Positions 63,815 to 64,000 of a stretch of 64,000 bases of DNA are shown one piece after another. The notes below the pieces were generated by a model. That model was given only the letters and a program-made list of their open reading frames with translations, ran no database searches and was not told the origin of the DNA. The DNA comes from Bdellovibrionales bacterium (lineage in GTDB: Bacteria; Bdellovibrionota; Bdellovibrionia; Bdellovibrionales; JAMPXM01), in the NCBI GenBank assembly GCA_016713885.1, contig JADJOF010000013.1:62001-126000 (forward strand), given 5' to 3'. The position numbers and the translations under genes were made by a program. Position 1 is the stretch's first letter. Every line of letters begins with the position of its first letter.

Positions 63815-64000
63815 TGCGCAGGTACTGGCTCGATCCCAATGAGGGCGATGCGGTTGATCATGCAGAAGTTGGTGGGACTGTTCGTCTTGCTGGTGATACG
63901 CTTCATCATGTGTCCGTTTGGCGCTTGCCATTCCATGGTTTCCGGTGTTTGAAGCAGTTTTAGAGAAGTGCGTCGAGCTTGGTGTGGAAGCGATACAGCC
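63814..64000 (+). pseudogene. rsmE: 16S rRNA m3U1498 methyltransferase start, probably damaged, cut by window end
   Basis: The first codons read MRRYWLDPNEGDAVDHAEVG and TVRLAGDTLHHVSVWR, the expected RsmE beginning (PUA-like domain). Then, near 63920, the sequence jumps in another frame to PVFEAVLEKCVELGVEAIQ, which belongs to the SPOUT domain about 40-60 residues further on in the family. So a block seems missing as well as a frame lost. The gene continues beyond the window; the rest cannot be judged. Confidence 0.65.

Overview
The window looks like a chromosomal stretch from a free-moving, flagellated, piliated Gram-negative bacterium, most likely a member of the Bdellovibrionota (Bdellovibrio-like lineages). 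This placement is inferred from a TIGR02147-family gene, many secreted or lipoprotein genes of unknown function, a flagellar cluster in the order flgF-flgG-flgA-flgH-flgI-rod-binding protein-flgM-flgN-flgK-flgL-csrA-fliW, a PilT-type ATPase, and a Hanks-type Ser/Thr kinase with a membrane-spanning tail. I recognise no phage, insertion sequence, CRISPR array, tRNA or rRNA.

Layout. 1-3.8 kb (leftward): GNAT acetyltransferase, a predicted lipoprotein, elbB and ddl. 3.9-8.6 kb (rightward): a thiamine-type ABC importer (thiB-thiP-thiQ) between a DoxX-like and an HTTM-like membrane protein. 8.7-11.6 kb: a small secreted protein, an M48 protease and lemA. 11.7-16.3 kb: metF and metH (methionine/folate cycle). 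16.3-18.5 kb (leftward): a fold-III PLP decarboxylase coupled to an adenosine deaminase. 18.6-26.6 kb: transketolase, HDOD protein, tatA, pcnB, a damaged alpha/beta hydrolase, a DEAD-box helicase and a TetR-family regulator. 26.7-31.5 kb: two exported proteins, mutY, an agmatinase-family enzyme, a Cys/His/Met-rich putative metal-binding protein and a damaged alkyladenine glycosylase. 31.6-38.6 kb: alaS-recX-pilT (leftward), then pgpA-pncC/cinA-recA (rightward) ending in a strong terminator. 38.7-49.3 kb: an exported glycine-rich protein, a TIGR02147 regulator coupled to a secreted HELAH-type putative protease, a hexapeptide-repeat protein, a membrane-anchored hydrolase, and an operon of lytic transglycosylase, aspartokinase, NMT1-like binding protein and sensor kinase. 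49.4-60.1 kb: the late flagellar cluster, preceded by a good sigma-54 promoter. 60.1-64 kb: Ser/Thr kinase, a secreted protein, prmA and the start of rsmE.

Two features cut across the whole window. First, about 17 single-base frame breaks, mostly next to short homopolymers, interrupt otherwise well-conserved genes (metH twice, transketolase, alaS, pilT, prmA, fliW and others). Restoring one base at each rebuilds a normal protein, so most are probably sequencing errors; I annotate these genes at full span and say where the frame changes. Three further genes (alpha/beta hydrolase, alkyladenine glycosylase, rsmE) appear to lack an internal block of roughly 150-250 bases as well. Second, a palindromic repeat with core TTCCGAACTWAGTTCGGAA occurs eight times as four pairs, always between genes: a REP/BIME-like family.

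The genes mostly fit a coherent housekeeping and motility picture. FlgM and FlgN control late flagellar expression and export, and CsrA and FliW form a post-transcriptional pair. The most novel-looking items are the binding-protein/sensor-kinase operon, the TIGR02147/secreted-zincin pair, the Met/Cys/His-rich protein, the rod-binding protein with an M23-like tail and a structured 356-base leader, and the repeat family.
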